Shown piece after piece: positions 1 to 7,442 of a stretch of 11,477 nt of DNA. The translations under genes and the position numbers were made by a program. Source of the DNA: Propionibacteriaceae bacterium UBA4569 (GTDB taxonomy: Bacteria > Actinomycetota > Actinomycetes > Propionibacteriales > Propionibacteriaceae). The first letter of the stretch is position 1. Every line of letters begins with the position of its first letter. Below the pieces are notes generated by a model. That model was not told where the DNA came from, did no database searches, and saw only the letters and a list, made by a program, of their open reading frames with translations. Location: assembly GCA_002387005.1 (NCBI GenBank), contig DGKN01000026.1:2546-14022 (forward strand), read 5' to 3'.

Positions 1-4
1 GCAA

Positions 5-2395
5 TCACTTCTTGCCGATGACGCCCTTCCAGTTCAGGCCGAAGCCGAAGTGGTACACATTGCCGGCCGAATCGGTGTAGGGGGTCATGTCCTCACCGAC
101 GTCCTCCAGCTGCTTCTCCACCGCGTCCATGTTCTTGGCGTTGGCAATCGGCAGGCGACCCGAGGGGTTCTTCTGGCCGAGCATGATGTCGATCAGGGCA
201 CGGTCGCTGACCGAGTAGCCCTCGACGATCGCGTCCACCTTCTTCTCGAACTCGGCCGGGATGAAGCTCGTCTTCGCCTTCACCGCGACGATCACCGGGA
301 TGTTGCGTCCGGTCTTCTTCTCGACCTTCTCGACGGCCTTGACCGCGTTCAACGTGGCGGTCAGGTCGTACTCGTTGCCGATCTTGGAGGTCTTGCCGAA
401 GTAGGAGCGGTTCTCCACCGTCCCGTCCGCGAGCAGGTCACCGGCGATCGAGACCTTGCGGACATTCGTGCCATTGGCGGTGTAGGGCTTCCACTGCAGC
501 GACAGCGGGTAGAAGGTGCCGTCGGCATTGCGTCCGGCGCCGGTGAAGTTGTTGCCGCTGTCGGGGCTGCGCATTCCCACCAGCACCATGTCGACCTTGG
601 TCAGGTCGGGCTGGGTGTAGCCGACCACATTGCCCTTGGCGTCGGTGATGGGCGTGTCCGTGAGCACCTTCTTGAAGTACTGCTTGGCGACGGCGACGTC
701 CAGGGTCGGGCCGACGGTGTCGGTGGTCGACTGCGAGAAGACGCTCGGGAAGCCGTGCGAGATGGAGCTCGGGATGTAGACGGTCTTGTTCTTGTACGAG
801 GCCAGCGGGGTCTTCTTGATGGTCCTCCTGGAGTTCTTGAGCATCACGACGGAGTCGAGCTGTGCCTGGTAGCCGCGCGCCACCTTGTCCGAGCTGGCGA
901 CGATCGACTTGGACTTGGCCAGATCGAGGTAGGGGTTCTCGAACAGGCCGGGCGCGAACAGCATCCGCAGGATGCGCTCACCGGACTGGCGGAAGCGAGC
1001 GTCTGCCGAGATGTCATTCCTCCCGGCCTCGTAGTCGGCCTGCCACAGGTCGTAGGCCGCCAGGACGGGCACCTTGTTGTTGTTGCCGCCGTACATGTCC
1101 AGCCCGGCCTTCAGCACGGCGTAGTGGCGCTCGTTGACGCTCGCCTTCTCCATGCCCCAGGCCATGCCGTAGACGGAGTTGGGGTCGGTGTAGCCGGTGG
1201 TGACACCCCAGTCGGTGCAGATGACGCCGTCGTAACCGGCATCGCGGGCGATGTCGATCTTGGTCTTGTCGTAGGCCGAACCGACGCGGTTGCCGGTCAA
1301 CGGTGAACCGTCCTTCGCGATCGCGATGGAGTAGGAGCTCATCATCGACATCGAGTTGCTGGCAGCAGTGAAGGGCTCCAGGTGCTCGTCGAAGTTGTCG
1401 CCCGGGTAGACAGCGTACTTGCCGGCATTCATGTGCGCCTCACGGCCGCCCTCACCGGCACCGTCGCCGGGGAAGTGCTTGATCATGGCGTTGATCGAGT
1501 CCGCACCCCAGCCGACTGACCTGCCGTAGACGTCGTAGGTGTTCTGGGAACCGTCGACATAGGCCTTGGCCATCGCGGCCGTGTGGGCCGCGTTCTCACC
1601 GAAGGTGCCGTCGACGCGCAGCCAGCGCGGCTCGGTGGCCAGGTCGATCTGCGGGCCGAGCGCGGTGGTGATGCCCATCGCGCGGTACTCCGCTGAAGAG
1701 GTCTTTGCGAAATCGAGCATGGTCTTGGTCTTGAAGGTCGCCGACAGTCCCAGGTTGGCGGGCCAGCGGGAGATGTCGTCCCCGGTCGCGTTGTAGGCCG
1801 AGTCCTGCGCGGCCGTCGAACGCGGGTCGGAGGAGAAGTTGACCGGCACATAGGGCAGACCGCTGGCAGCCTGGGCCTCGGCGAAGGCCTGCATCTCGTT
1901 GACCCAGGTCACGTTGGCGGTGACATCATTGGCGCCGGCGTTGAGCACATTGCGCAGTTGGTCGTCCTTGAGGTACTTGCGCTGGGCATCGCTGAGCCCG
2001 GCCGCCGCGTTGCGCTCGTGGGAGCTGAACAACATGAGGCCGGCGATCTGCTCCTTCGTGAGTTCCTTCGCCAGCGACGCCGCGCGCTGGTTGGTGGTCT
2101 TGCGCCAGTCCTCCCACGCGTCCAGCTTCTTGTTGTGGTTCATGTCCTTGAAGGCCAGGGTCCCGTCAGCTGTCGGCACCGCCATGATGGTGATGCCGCT
2201 GGTGGGGGAGTAGCTCAGCGTCGGCCCGCCATTGGGGTTGTCGACCTGGACGAAGGTGGTGCGACCGTCGCTCACGGTGCGGGTGACCAACGTGGACGGT
2301 GCGCTGTGCGCCGGCGCGGGGCACGCTGCGGCGATCAGCCCCGCCGCGGTCACCAGGCCGAGGCAGGCCTGGGCGGCCAGTTTCATTGAGGGCAT
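5..2395 (-). CDS. Secreted glycoside hydrolase family 3 protein (beta-glucosidase-like)
   Basis: Predicted exo-acting glycosidase of 796 aa that removes terminal sugars from the non-reducing ends of beta-glycosides, probably outside the membrane. Residues 1-31 form a signal peptide (MKLAAQ start, hydrophobic core, AHS-A cleavage site); Cys25 follows AAA, a poor lipobox, so a lipid anchor is possible but unlikely. The GH3 N-terminal domain shows EPRW near 255-258 followed by GTFGE, KHFPGDG at 306-312, and CTDWG with the expected nucleophile Asp395. The C-terminal GH3 domain follows, with SGRLP at about 745-749 and a closing YHFGFGLNW. Residues 84-95 match a 12-residue EF-hand loop. The start at 2395 is preferred over the longer frame to 2500 because AAGGA lies 6 bases upstream and the signal peptide then begins correctly; an ATG at 2386 is the alternative. 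The gene is transcribed divergently from the dehydrogenase gene. The substrate sugar cannot be told from sequence. Confidence 0.93.
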   Translation of the reverse strand: MPSMKLAAQACLGLVTAAGLIAAACPAPAHSAPSTLVTRTVSDGRTTFVQVDNPNGGPTLSYSPTSGITIMAVPTADGTLAFKDMNHNKKLDAWEDWRKTTNQRAASLAKELTKEQIAGLMLFSSHERNAAAGLSDAQRKYLKDDQLRNVLNAGANDVTANVTWVNEMQAFAEAQAASGLPYVPVNFSSDPRSTAAQDSAYNATGDDISRWPANLGLSATFKTKTMLDFAKTSSAEYRAMGITTALGPQIDLATEPRWLRVDGTFGENAAHTAAMAKAYVDGSQNTYDVYGRSVGWGADSINAMIKHFPGDGAGEGGREAHMNAGKYAVYPGDNFDEHLEPFTAASNSMSMMSSYSIAIAKDGSPLTGNRVGSAYDKTKIDIARDAGYDGVICTDWGVTTGYTDPNSVYGMAWGMEKASVNERHYAVLKAGLDMYGGNNNKVPVLAAYDLWQADYEAGRNDISADARFRQSGERILRMLFAPGLFENPYLDLAKSKSIVASSDKVARGYQAQLDSVVMLKNSRRTIKKTPLASYKNKTVYIPSSISHGFPSVFSQSTTDTVGPTLDVAVAKQYFKKVLTDTPITDAKGNVVGYTQPDLTKVDMVLVGMRSPDSGNNFTGAGRNADGTFYPLSLQWKPYTANGTNVRKVSIAGDLLADGTVENRSYFGKTSKIGNEYDLTATLNAVKAVEKVEKKTGRNIPVIVAVKAKTSFIPAEFEKKVDAIVEGYSVSDRALIDIMLGQKNPSGRLPIANAKNMDAVEKQLEDVGEDMTPYTDSAGNVYHFGFGLNWKGVIGKK

Positions 2396-2591
2396 GGCAG
2401 TTCCTTCTGGACGACCGGGCGACGCAACGGTGCGGCGCAGTGGGATCCGGTCGGCTCCTGGGGTGGGGCAAGCCTTGCAGCCGGCCGGGAACAAAAGCAA
2501 TGGTTACGCCGCACTTTCCTACCAGTCGGTCAAACGCATCCTCCCGTGCTGGCACAGGCATCAATGCACAATTGGTCACATGGGCTGCGGT

Positions 2592-2604
2592 GGCATCCCA
2601 TGCC
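2592..2604. promoter_or_regulatory. Palindromic candidate operator upstream of the dehydrogenase gene
   Basis: Perfect 5-bp inverted repeat with a 3-base centre (GGCAT-CCC-ATGCC), ending 5 bases before the candidate -10 box at 2609. It is nested in a wider CATGGG (2579-2584) / CCCATG (2597-2602) repeat. A repressor bound here would cover the -10/-35 spacer. Short palindromes are common by chance, and no regulator gene is present in the window to pair with it. Confidence 0.25.
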
Positions 2605-2631
2605 TTCCTAGAGTGGGCACATCCCCGTGCG

Positions 2632-2637
2632 AAGGAG
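2632..2637 (+). promoter_or_regulatory. Ribosome binding site fixing the dehydrogenase start
   Basis: AAGGAG stands 6 bases before the ATG at 2644. It settles the start there, although the open frame extends upstream to 2299 through the divergent promoter region. Confidence 0.85.
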
Positions 2638-2643
2638 CGCCCC

Positions 2644-4017
2644 ATGACGTCCGAACTGATCACCAAGGCCCTCGAGACGGCCACCGACACCAAGCAGATC
2701 GTCGCCGGACGGGGCGTGGTCGACCGGGCGGGTGATGTCTTCACCCAGTGCTTCGGGGATGCCAGGGCCATCGTCGTCGCAGACGAGAACACCTTCGCCG
2801 CCGCGGGCGATCGCGTCGTCGCCTCCCTGCAAGCAGCGGGCGTCGAGATGGTCGAGCCCTACATCTTCCCCGGCACCCCCACGCTGTACGCCGGCTATGA
2901 GAACGTCGAGGTGCTGCGCAACCACCTCGAGGGAGTCGATGCCATCGTCTGCTCCATCGCCTCGGGGACGTTGAACGACATCGCCAAGCTGGCCAGCGGC
3001 GAACTCGGCCGCCCCTACATGAATGTCTGCACCGCCGCCTCGATGGACGGGTACGCCGCCTTCGGCGCCTCCATCACGCGAGACGGATTCAAGATCACCC
3101 GGAACTGTCCGGCCCCCACCGCCCTGGTGGCCGACCTGGACGTGATGGGTGCCGCGCCCAAGCGCCTCACCGCCACCGGCTACGGCGACCTGATCGAGAA
3201 GATCCCCGGCGGAGCCGACTGGCTGCTCTCGGACGAACTGGGCGTCGAGGCCGTCGATCCCTATGTCTGGAGCCTCGTGCAGGACACCCTGCGCGACGCC
3301 CTGTCCGACCCCGAGGGTTCCGCCGCTGGCAATCCGGACGCGATCAGTGGCCTGGCCGAGGGACTGTTGATGAGCGGTCTGGCAATGCAGGCGCACCAGT
3401 CCTCGCGTCCCGCCTCGGGAGCCGGGCACAACTTCAGCCACCAGTGGGAGATGGAGGGCCACGGGCTGGACTGGGAACCCCCGTTGAGCCACGGCAACAA
3501 GGTTGGTCTGGGCACCGTGGCCGTCTGCGCGCTGTACGAGAAGGTGCTCGAGCTCGACATCGCCGGGCTGGACGTCGACGCCGCGGTCGCCAAGTGGCCC
3601 AACCCCGAGCAGAACGACGAGCGGGTCGCCGCCCTGCAGCCGATCGAGGCCATTCGGGAGGCGGCCTTGGGCCAGTCGCGGGCCAAGTACGTCCAGCCCG
3701 AGGACATTCGGGCGCGGATAGAGCTCGTCCAGCAGCACTGGCCGGCGATCCTGGAGCGCGTCAAGCCGCAGCTGGTCACCGCGCAGGAGGCGGCCGACAT
3801 GCTCAAGGCCGTTGGTGGTCCCTACCACCCGGGCATGATCAACATCGACCAGGAGAAGCTGAAGCTCACCTACTACCAGGCGCAGACGATTCGTTCGCGG
3901 TACACCATCCTCGACACCCTGCAGGAGCTGGGCCTGCTGGGCGAGGTCATCGACTCGCTGTTCGAGGGGGACGGCTACTGGGCGCAGCACCCGGAGCCCG
4001 AGACCGCGGGTGCCTGA
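2644..4017 (+). CDS. sn-glycerol-1-phosphate dehydrogenase family protein (AraM/EgsA-like)
   Basis: Cytoplasmic NAD(P)-dependent dehydrogenase of 457 aa, in the metal-dependent branch of the iron-containing alcohol dehydrogenase superfamily that includes archaeal EgsA and Bacillus AraM. Those enzymes interconvert dihydroxyacetone phosphate and sn-glycerol-1-phosphate. Visible marks are the nucleotide-phosphate loop IASGTLND (105-112; relatives usually have GSGT), GYGDLIEK with probable metal ligand Asp182, GHNFSHQWE with His262 (and His266), and LSHGNKVG with His283. All three expected metal ligands are present. The protein is about 60 residues longer than typical AraM, partly through an Ala/Gly-rich insert near 222-260 and an extended C-terminal helical region. 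It lies 136 bases before the importer operon on the same strand and opposite to the kinase. The true substrate may be another phosphorylated polyol; no archaeal-type lipid synthase lies nearby. Confidence 0.87.
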   Translation: MTSELITKALETATDTKQIVAGRGVVDRAGDVFTQCFGDARAIVVADENTFAAAGDRVVASLQAAGVEMVEPYIFPGTPTLYAGYENVEVLRNHLEGVDAIVCSIASGTLNDIAKLASGELGRPYMNVCTAASMDGYAAFGASITRDGFKITRNCPAPTALVADLDVMGAAPKRLTATGYGDLIEKIPGGADWLLSDELGVEAVDPYVWSLVQDTLRDALSDPEGSAAGNPDAISGLAEGLLMSGLAMQAHQSSRPASGAGHNFSHQWEMEGHGLDWEPPLSHGNKVGLGTVAVCALYEKVLELDIAGLDVDAAVAKWPNPEQNDERVAALQPIEAIREAALGQSRAKYVQPEDIRARIELVQQHWPAILERVKPQLVTAQEAADMLKAVGGPYHPGMINIDQEKLKLTYYQAQTIRSRYTILDTLQELGLLGEVIDSLFEGDGYWAQHPEPETAGA

Positions 4018-4047
4018 GAGTTCCTCCGGTTCGAGGGCCCGGCGATC

Positions 4048-4129
4048 GTGCGCACCGGGACGAGCGTGTAGGGTTCGTCCGGTTGTCTGACGGATGGCCC
4101 ACGCCGTCCGGTTCGAGCCCGGTGCGCAC
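4048..4129. repeat. Perfect 12-bp inverted repeat, arms 4048-4059 and 4118-4129
   Basis: GTGCGCACCGGG and its exact reverse complement are separated by 58 bases. Each arm contains the 8-base palindrome GTGCGCAC (4048-4055 and 4122-4129). The copies start 74 bp apart, about seven helical turns. The right arm is followed directly by a second pairing block. Confidence 0.9.
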
Positions 4130-4140
4130 CCGGGCCCCAC

Positions 4141-4146
4141 AGGAGG
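4141..4146 (+). promoter_or_regulatory. Ribosome binding site fixing a TTG start
   Basis: AGGAGG is followed by TCC and then by the TTG at 4154, 7 bases after the motif. It decides the start of the binding-protein gene at TTG rather than the upstream ATG at 4094, whose translation would read through the inverted repeat. Its GGAGG can be masked by CCTCC at 4023-4027. Confidence 0.8.
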
Positions 4147-4153
4147 TCCTTTA

Positions 4154-5368
4154 TTGAACGCTGGCTCCACCGCTGACCGCCCTCCCGGGGTACGCCGGAA
4201 CCCGCCGAGACGGGGACCGTCTCGCCGTACCCTTCTGGGATCCGCAGCCGGAGCGGCGCTTCTTGCCGCCTGCGCACCGCCCACCCCGCCCGTCACTGGG
4301 CGGGTCGCGCCCTCTCTGCCCGCCGACCGTTCCGCGAGCGACCGTCGCGTCGCCTTCGCGAACTGGACGGCCTACATCGACACCGATGATGAGACCGGAC
4401 GTTTCCCGAGCCTCGACGCCTTCATCGAGAAGACCGGCATCGCCGTCTCCTACACCGAGGAGATCGACGACAACGACCTGTACGTCAACAAGGTGTCCCC
4501 GCAGTTGCGGGCCCGGCAGGACATCGGCCGGGACATCATCGTGTTGTCCGACTGGATGGTGAACAGGGTCATCGGCCAAGGGCTGGTGCAGCCGCTGGAA
4601 CTGATCCAGATGCCGCACGCCGCCAACCTGCTGCCGCAGCTCAAGGACGCCCCCTTCGACCCGGGCCGTCTGTACTCGCTGCCCTGGCAGTCTGGGCTCA
4701 CGGGCATTGGTTACGACGCCTCGCGGGTCAAGCCGATCAAGAACGTGGACGACTTGTGGCGTGCCGACCTCAAGGGGCGCGTGGTCGGGCTCAGTGAGTG
4801 GCGCGACACGATCGGCATGGTGCTGCGCTCCCAGGGCGTCGACCCGGCCCAGCAGTTCACCAGCGACCAGTTCGGCAATGCGCTCGAAGTCATCGACAGG
4901 CAGCTCAGCGGCGGGCAGATCCGACGCATTCGAGGGAACTCCTATGTGCAGGACCTGCAGAGCGGCAATGCCCTGGCGGGCCTGGTCTGGAGCGGCGACA
5001 TCGCCACCCTGCGCGCCGAGACCGGCAACCCCCACTGGACCTTCGTGATGCCCGAGGCGGGCGGCATGTTGTGGAGCGACAATGCCGTGATCCCGATCAC
5101 CTCGACGCGACGCCGGAACGCCGAACGCCTGCTCGACTGGTACTACCAGCCGGAGGTGGCCGCCCAGGTGGCGGCGTGGGTCAACTACATCTGCCCCGTC
5201 GCCGGCGCGAACGAGGCGATGGCCGAGGTCGATCCCGACCTGGTGGACGACCCCCTGATCTTCCCGAGCGAGGACTACCTCGCGAAGTACACCAGCGTCT
5301 TCCGCGCGCTGGACGCCGCAGAAGAGGCGACCTACTCCGAGGCATGGACGAAGGTGGTGGGCCAATGA
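4154..5368 (+). CDS. Polyamine-type ABC transporter substrate-binding lipoprotein (PotD-like)
   Basis: Extracytoplasmic binding protein of 404 aa, predicted to hand solute to the permease pair encoded downstream. The N-terminus carries a twin-arginine signal (SRRTLLG at 23-29), a hydrophobic stretch and a lipobox LAAC with lipidation at Cys40, so it should be exported folded through Tat and anchored in the membrane. The mature part has PotD-like landmarks: FANWTAY (68-74), LSDW (131-134), LPWQSGLTGIGYD (176-188), SEWRD (214-218), VWSGD (278-282) and GGMLWSDNAVIP (303-314). Trp71, Trp279, Trp307 and Asp309 align by motif with aromatic and acidic residues that hold the amine groups in E. coli PotD, so a polyamine or other cationic ligand is likely. 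The start is TTG, chosen for its AGGAGG. The stop overlaps the next start (ATGA). A sugar or opine ligand cannot be excluded. Confidence 0.88.
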   Translation: MNAGSTADRPPGVRRNPPRRGPSRRTLLGSAAGAALLAACAPPTPPVTGRVAPSLPADRSASDRRVAFANWTAYIDTDDETGRFPSLDAFIEKTGIAVSYTEEIDDNDLYVNKVSPQLRARQDIGRDIIVLSDWMVNRVIGQGLVQPLELIQMPHAANLLPQLKDAPFDPGRLYSLPWQSGLTGIGYDASRVKPIKNVDDLWRADLKGRVVGLSEWRDTIGMVLRSQGVDPAQQFTSDQFGNALEVIDRQLSGGQIRRIRGNSYVQDLQSGNALAGLVWSGDIATLRAETGNPHWTFVMPEAGGMLWSDNAVIPITSTRRRNAERLLDWYYQPEVAAQVAAWVNYICPVAGANEAMAEVDPDLVDDPLIFPSEDYLAKYTSVFRALDAAEEATYSEAWTKVVGQ

Positions 5369-6588
5369 GGTTCCGACAAGGCAAGGCCGACCGGGCCGAC
5401 CGCCGCGAGGCGACAGCAGGTGATCTTGCCCTGGTCGGACTGGGGAAGAGCTTCGGACGCGATCGCGTCGTCGACGACCTGAGCCTCGACGTGCCGCGCG
5501 GTTCCTTCTTCGCGCTCGTCGGCCCCTCGGGCTGCGGAAAGACGACCACCCTGCGGATGGTCGCCGGGCTGGAGCGTCCCGACGCCGGCCAGATCGTCCT
5601 GGGCAGCCAGGACATCACCGAGCTGCGCCCCCACGAACGGCCGGTCAACACCGTCTTCCAGAGCTACGCGCTGTTTCCGCACCTGAACGTGGGCGAGAAC
5701 GTGGCCTTCGGGCCGCGCCGCCGTGGCGTCGACCCCAAGGTGGTCGGTGCACAGGTTGCCGACGCGCTGGCCATGGTCGACCTGGCCGGATTGGAGAGCC
5801 GCCGTCCCGGGCAGCTCTCAGGTGGCCAGCAGCAGCGCGTCGCCCTGGCGCGGGCTCTGGTGAACCGCCCAGAACTGCTGCTCCTGGACGAACCCTTGGG
5901 CGCCCTGGACCTCAAGCTGCGTCGCCAGATGCAGGTGGAGCTCAAGCGGATCCAGGCCGAGACCGGCATCACCTTCGTCCACGTCACCCACGACCAGGAG
6001 GAGGCGCTCAGCATGGCCGACACCGTCGCGGTGATGAACCACGGTGGGATCGAGCAGATGGGCGCACCGGCCGAGCTCTACGAGCTGCCTCGGACCGCCT
6101 TCGTCGCCAACTTCCTGGGCCAGTCGAATCTGGCCCAGGCCACGGTGGTCGGCCATGAGGGGGAGCTGGTCGAGCTGGAGCTCGCCGGTCAGCGCGTCCG
6201 TGCGCTGCGCTCCCGATCCGCCGATCCCAGCGCGCGCACCGCGCTGGTCGGCGTCCGTCCGGAGAAGGTGCGCGTGGTGGCCGAAGGCGCCCGGGTGAAG
6301 GGCAAGTCGATCACCAACCTGCTCGGACGCGCTGTCGTCGCCGACGTCTCCTTCCTCGGTGTGGCCACCCAGTACCTGCTGGACGTGCCCGGAGCCGGAC
6401 GCTGGGTCGTCCACGAGCAGAACCGGGACGTCGACGCGGGCGCCCGCCCCGGCGATGTGGTGACCCTGGCCTGGGACCTGCGCCACACCTTCACGCTGCC
6501 GGGAACCGAGGACCCGCTGGCGGGCACCGAGGAGAACATCGCCCAGATCGAGCAGACGGCGGCCGCGGAGGCGGCGTCATTGCGATGA
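5365..6588 (+). CDS. ABC transporter ATP-binding protein (PotA-like)
   Basis: ATPase subunit of 407 aa that powers the importer from the cytoplasmic face. All nucleotide-binding motifs look intact: Walker [10 protein letters not shown] (53-61), Q-loop [10 protein letters not shown] (97-106), signature LSGGQQQR (151-158), Walker B LLLLDEP (171-177) with Glu176, D-loop GALD (179-182) and the switch His209 in VTHDQEEA. After about residue 255 comes a TOBE-type regulatory domain, as in PotA, CysA and MalK relatives. The first 20 or so residues are charged and come before the first strand of the ATPase fold. The ATG at 5365 overlaps the upstream stop by 4 bases, and AAGGTGG lies about 7 bases before it, so translational coupling is expected. 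The extreme C-terminus is Ala/Glu-rich. Confidence 0.95.
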   Translation: MRFRQGKADRADRREATAGDLALVGLGKSFGRDRVVDDLSLDVPRGSFFALVGPSGCGKTTTLRMVAGLERPDAGQIVLGSQDITELRPHERPVNTVFQSYALFPHLNVGENVAFGPRRRGVDPKVVGAQVADALAMVDLAGLESRRPGQLSGGQQQRVALARALVNRPELLLLDEPLGALDLKLRRQMQVELKRIQAETGITFVHVTHDQEEALSMADTVAVMNHGGIEQMGAPAELYELPRTAFVANFLGQSNLAQATVVGHEGELVELELAGQRVRALRSRSADPSARTALVGVRPEKVRVVAEGARVKGKSITNLLGRAVVADVSFLGVATQYLLDVPGAGRWVVHEQNRDVDAGARPGDVVTLAWDLRHTFTLPGTEDPLAGTEENIAQIEQTAAAEAASLR

Positions 6589-7442
6589 GCGCGCGTCCGA
6601 GTTCTCGGGTGTCGTGGTGGCTGCTGGTGCCGGGTGTCGCCTGGCTGGTGGTCTTCTTCGTCGCCCCCCTGGTGCAGTTGTTCAGCGTGAGCCTGCAGTC
6701 CGACTACCCGGGTCACCCCGGTTACTACTACCGCGACCTCGCCTGGCACAACTACCTGGACGCGGTGCAGGCCTACCCCGCGCAGGTCGCGCGATCCTTC
6801 GGCTTCGCGGCCGCCGCGACGATCCTGTGCCTGTTGCTGGCCTTCCCGGTGGCCTACACGATGGTGTTCAAGGCCGGACGCTGGCGCGGGTTGCTGATGG
6901 TGCTGGTGGTTGCCCCCTTCTTCACCTCATTCGTGCTCCGAACAGTCGCGTGGCGCCAGATCCTGGCAGACGACGCCCCCCTGGCCCGGATGCTGTCCCA
7001 GCTGCACCTGTTGCCGGGCGGGCACCTCACCGATACCGGCTTCGCCGTCGTGATGGGCCTGACCTACAACTTCCTGCCCTTCATGCTGCTGCCCCTGTAC
7101 GCGTCCTTGGAGCGGGTGGACCCGGCGCTGGTCGCGGCCGGCAGCGACCTGTATGCGACGCCGTGGCAGACCTTCCGGATGGTCACCGTTCCGCTGGCGA
7201 TGCCCGGCGTCATCGCCGGCATCCTGCTGACCTTCATCCCGGCGGCCGGGGACTACGTCAACGCCGACCTGCTGGGATCGGACCGGGGGACCTCGATGGT
7301 CGGCAATGCCATCGACGCGCAGTTCTTCCGGGTGCTCGGTGGCTACCCGATGGCCGCCGCGCTGTCGGTGGTGCTGATGGTCTTCATCCTGGTGATGGTG
7401 CTGGCATATGTCCGGCGCTACGGCACCGAGGACCTGATGTGA
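6585..7442 (+). CDS. ABC transporter permease (PotB-like)
   Basis: First inner-membrane permease of the importer, 285 aa, of the binding-protein-dependent (type I) class. Hydrophobic segments at roughly 12-34, 72-94, 102-124, 151-173, 200-220 and 257-276 fit six membrane helices. The cytoplasmic coupling (EAA) loop is recognisable around 183-212, with AAGSDLYATPWQTFRMV and PLAMPGVIAG, although the usual Glu of the motif is replaced. The stretch GDYVNADLLG (222-231) is typical of PotB proteins. The ATG at 6585 overlaps the ATPase stop (ATGA); GGAGG at 6567-6571 is 13 bases upstream, so this start probably relies on coupling. It should pair with the next gene product to form the translocation pore. 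Confidence 0.93.
   Translation: MSARPSSRVSWWLLVPGVAWLVVFFVAPLVQLFSVSLQSDYPGHPGYYYRDLAWHNYLDAVQAYPAQVARSFGFAAAATILCLLLAFPVAYTMVFKAGRWRGLLMVLVVAPFFTSFVLRTVAWRQILADDAPLARMLSQLHLLPGGHLTDTGFAVVMGLTYNFLPFMLLPLYASLERVDPALVAAGSDLYATPWQTFRMVTVPLAMPGVIAGILLTFIPAAGDYVNADLLGSDRGTSMVGNAIDAQFFRVLGGYPMAAALSVVLMVFILVMVLAYVRRYGTEDLM

Larger units (their letters stand above)
2396..2643. promoter_or_regulatory. Divergent intergenic region with candidate promoter and operators
   Basis: These 248 bases separate the GH3 gene and the dehydrogenase gene, which point away from each other, so promoters for both are expected here. On the plus strand TAGAGT at 2609-2614 fits the TANNNT form of a -10 box and would give a leader of roughly 23 bases before the ATG at 2644, but no good -35 was found. 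Just upstream is a perfect inverted repeat GGCAT-CCC-ATGCC (2592-2604), and a shorter one, GCAT-CA-ATGC, lies at 2558-2567. On the minus strand TTGACC (reading 2533 to 2528) resembles a -35, without a convincing -10 at normal spacing. The ribosome binding site of the GH3 gene is at 2402-2408. Confidence 0.35.
4018..4153 (+). promoter_or_regulatory. Repeat-rich leader/intergenic region before the importer operon
   Basis: The 136 bases between the dehydrogenase stop and the TTG start of the binding protein hold several nested inverted repeats. GGGCCCGG (4035-4042) pairs with CCGGGCCC (4130-4137), and after a 5-base bulge GTGCGCACCGGG (4048-4059) pairs with CCCGGTGCGCAC (4118-4129), giving about 20 bp. 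CCTCC (4023-4027) can pair with the GGAGG of the ribosome binding site (4142-4146). Inside the enclosed 58 bases, GCGTG (4064-4068) pairs with CACGC (4100-4104) and GTCCG (4077-4081) with CGGAT (4091-4095). TCCGGTT occurs three times (4025, 4078, 4107). TAGGGT (4069-4074) could be a -10 box. The region may be a structured leader RNA or a promoter flanked by operators. No U-tract was seen, so it is not a standard intrinsic terminator. Confidence 0.45.

Noticed and set aside
50..1306. Long open frame on the strand opposite the GH3 gene.
   Set aside because: It is a shadow frame caused by high GC. The opposite strand has clear GH3 motifs, while this translation shows no recognisable motif.
2299..2643. 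N-terminal extension of the dehydrogenase to 2299.
   Set aside because: It overlaps the GH3 signal peptide region on the other strand; family similarity and the ribosome binding site both begin at the ATG at 2644.
4047..4131. A tRNA gene before the importer operon, suggested by the T-loop-like GGTTCGAGCC at 4110-4119 and a pairable 6-bp acceptor-like stem.
   Set aside because: The T stem has a mismatch, no convincing D arm is present, and the only anticodon-like loop (GTC) has a mismatched stem and an unsuitable base 3' of the anticodon. It is better explained by the larger inverted repeat.
4064..4153. A guanidine-I (ykkC) type riboswitch, suggested by AGGGTTCG followed by a short hairpin.
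   Set aside because: Recalled conserved stretches such as the CUGGUCCGAGAG segment and the 3' ACACGG and AAAGCCCGGG blocks are not present, and the downstream genes are not typical guanidine genes.
4018..4153. An intrinsic terminator for the dehydrogenase gene.
   Set aside because: The stem encloses 58 bases and no T-run follows it.
4094..4153. Upstream ATG at 4094 as the start of the binding protein.
   Set aside because: It would place 20 extra residues before the Tat signal and lacks a ribosome binding site, whereas the TTG at 4154 has a perfect AGGAGG.
2608..4296. Long minus-strand open frame opposite the dehydrogenase gene, and similar ones opposite the importer, kinase and ffh genes.
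   Set aside because: Low-complexity Gly/Asp/Val/Arg-rich translations antisense to clear families; typical GC-rich shadow frames.
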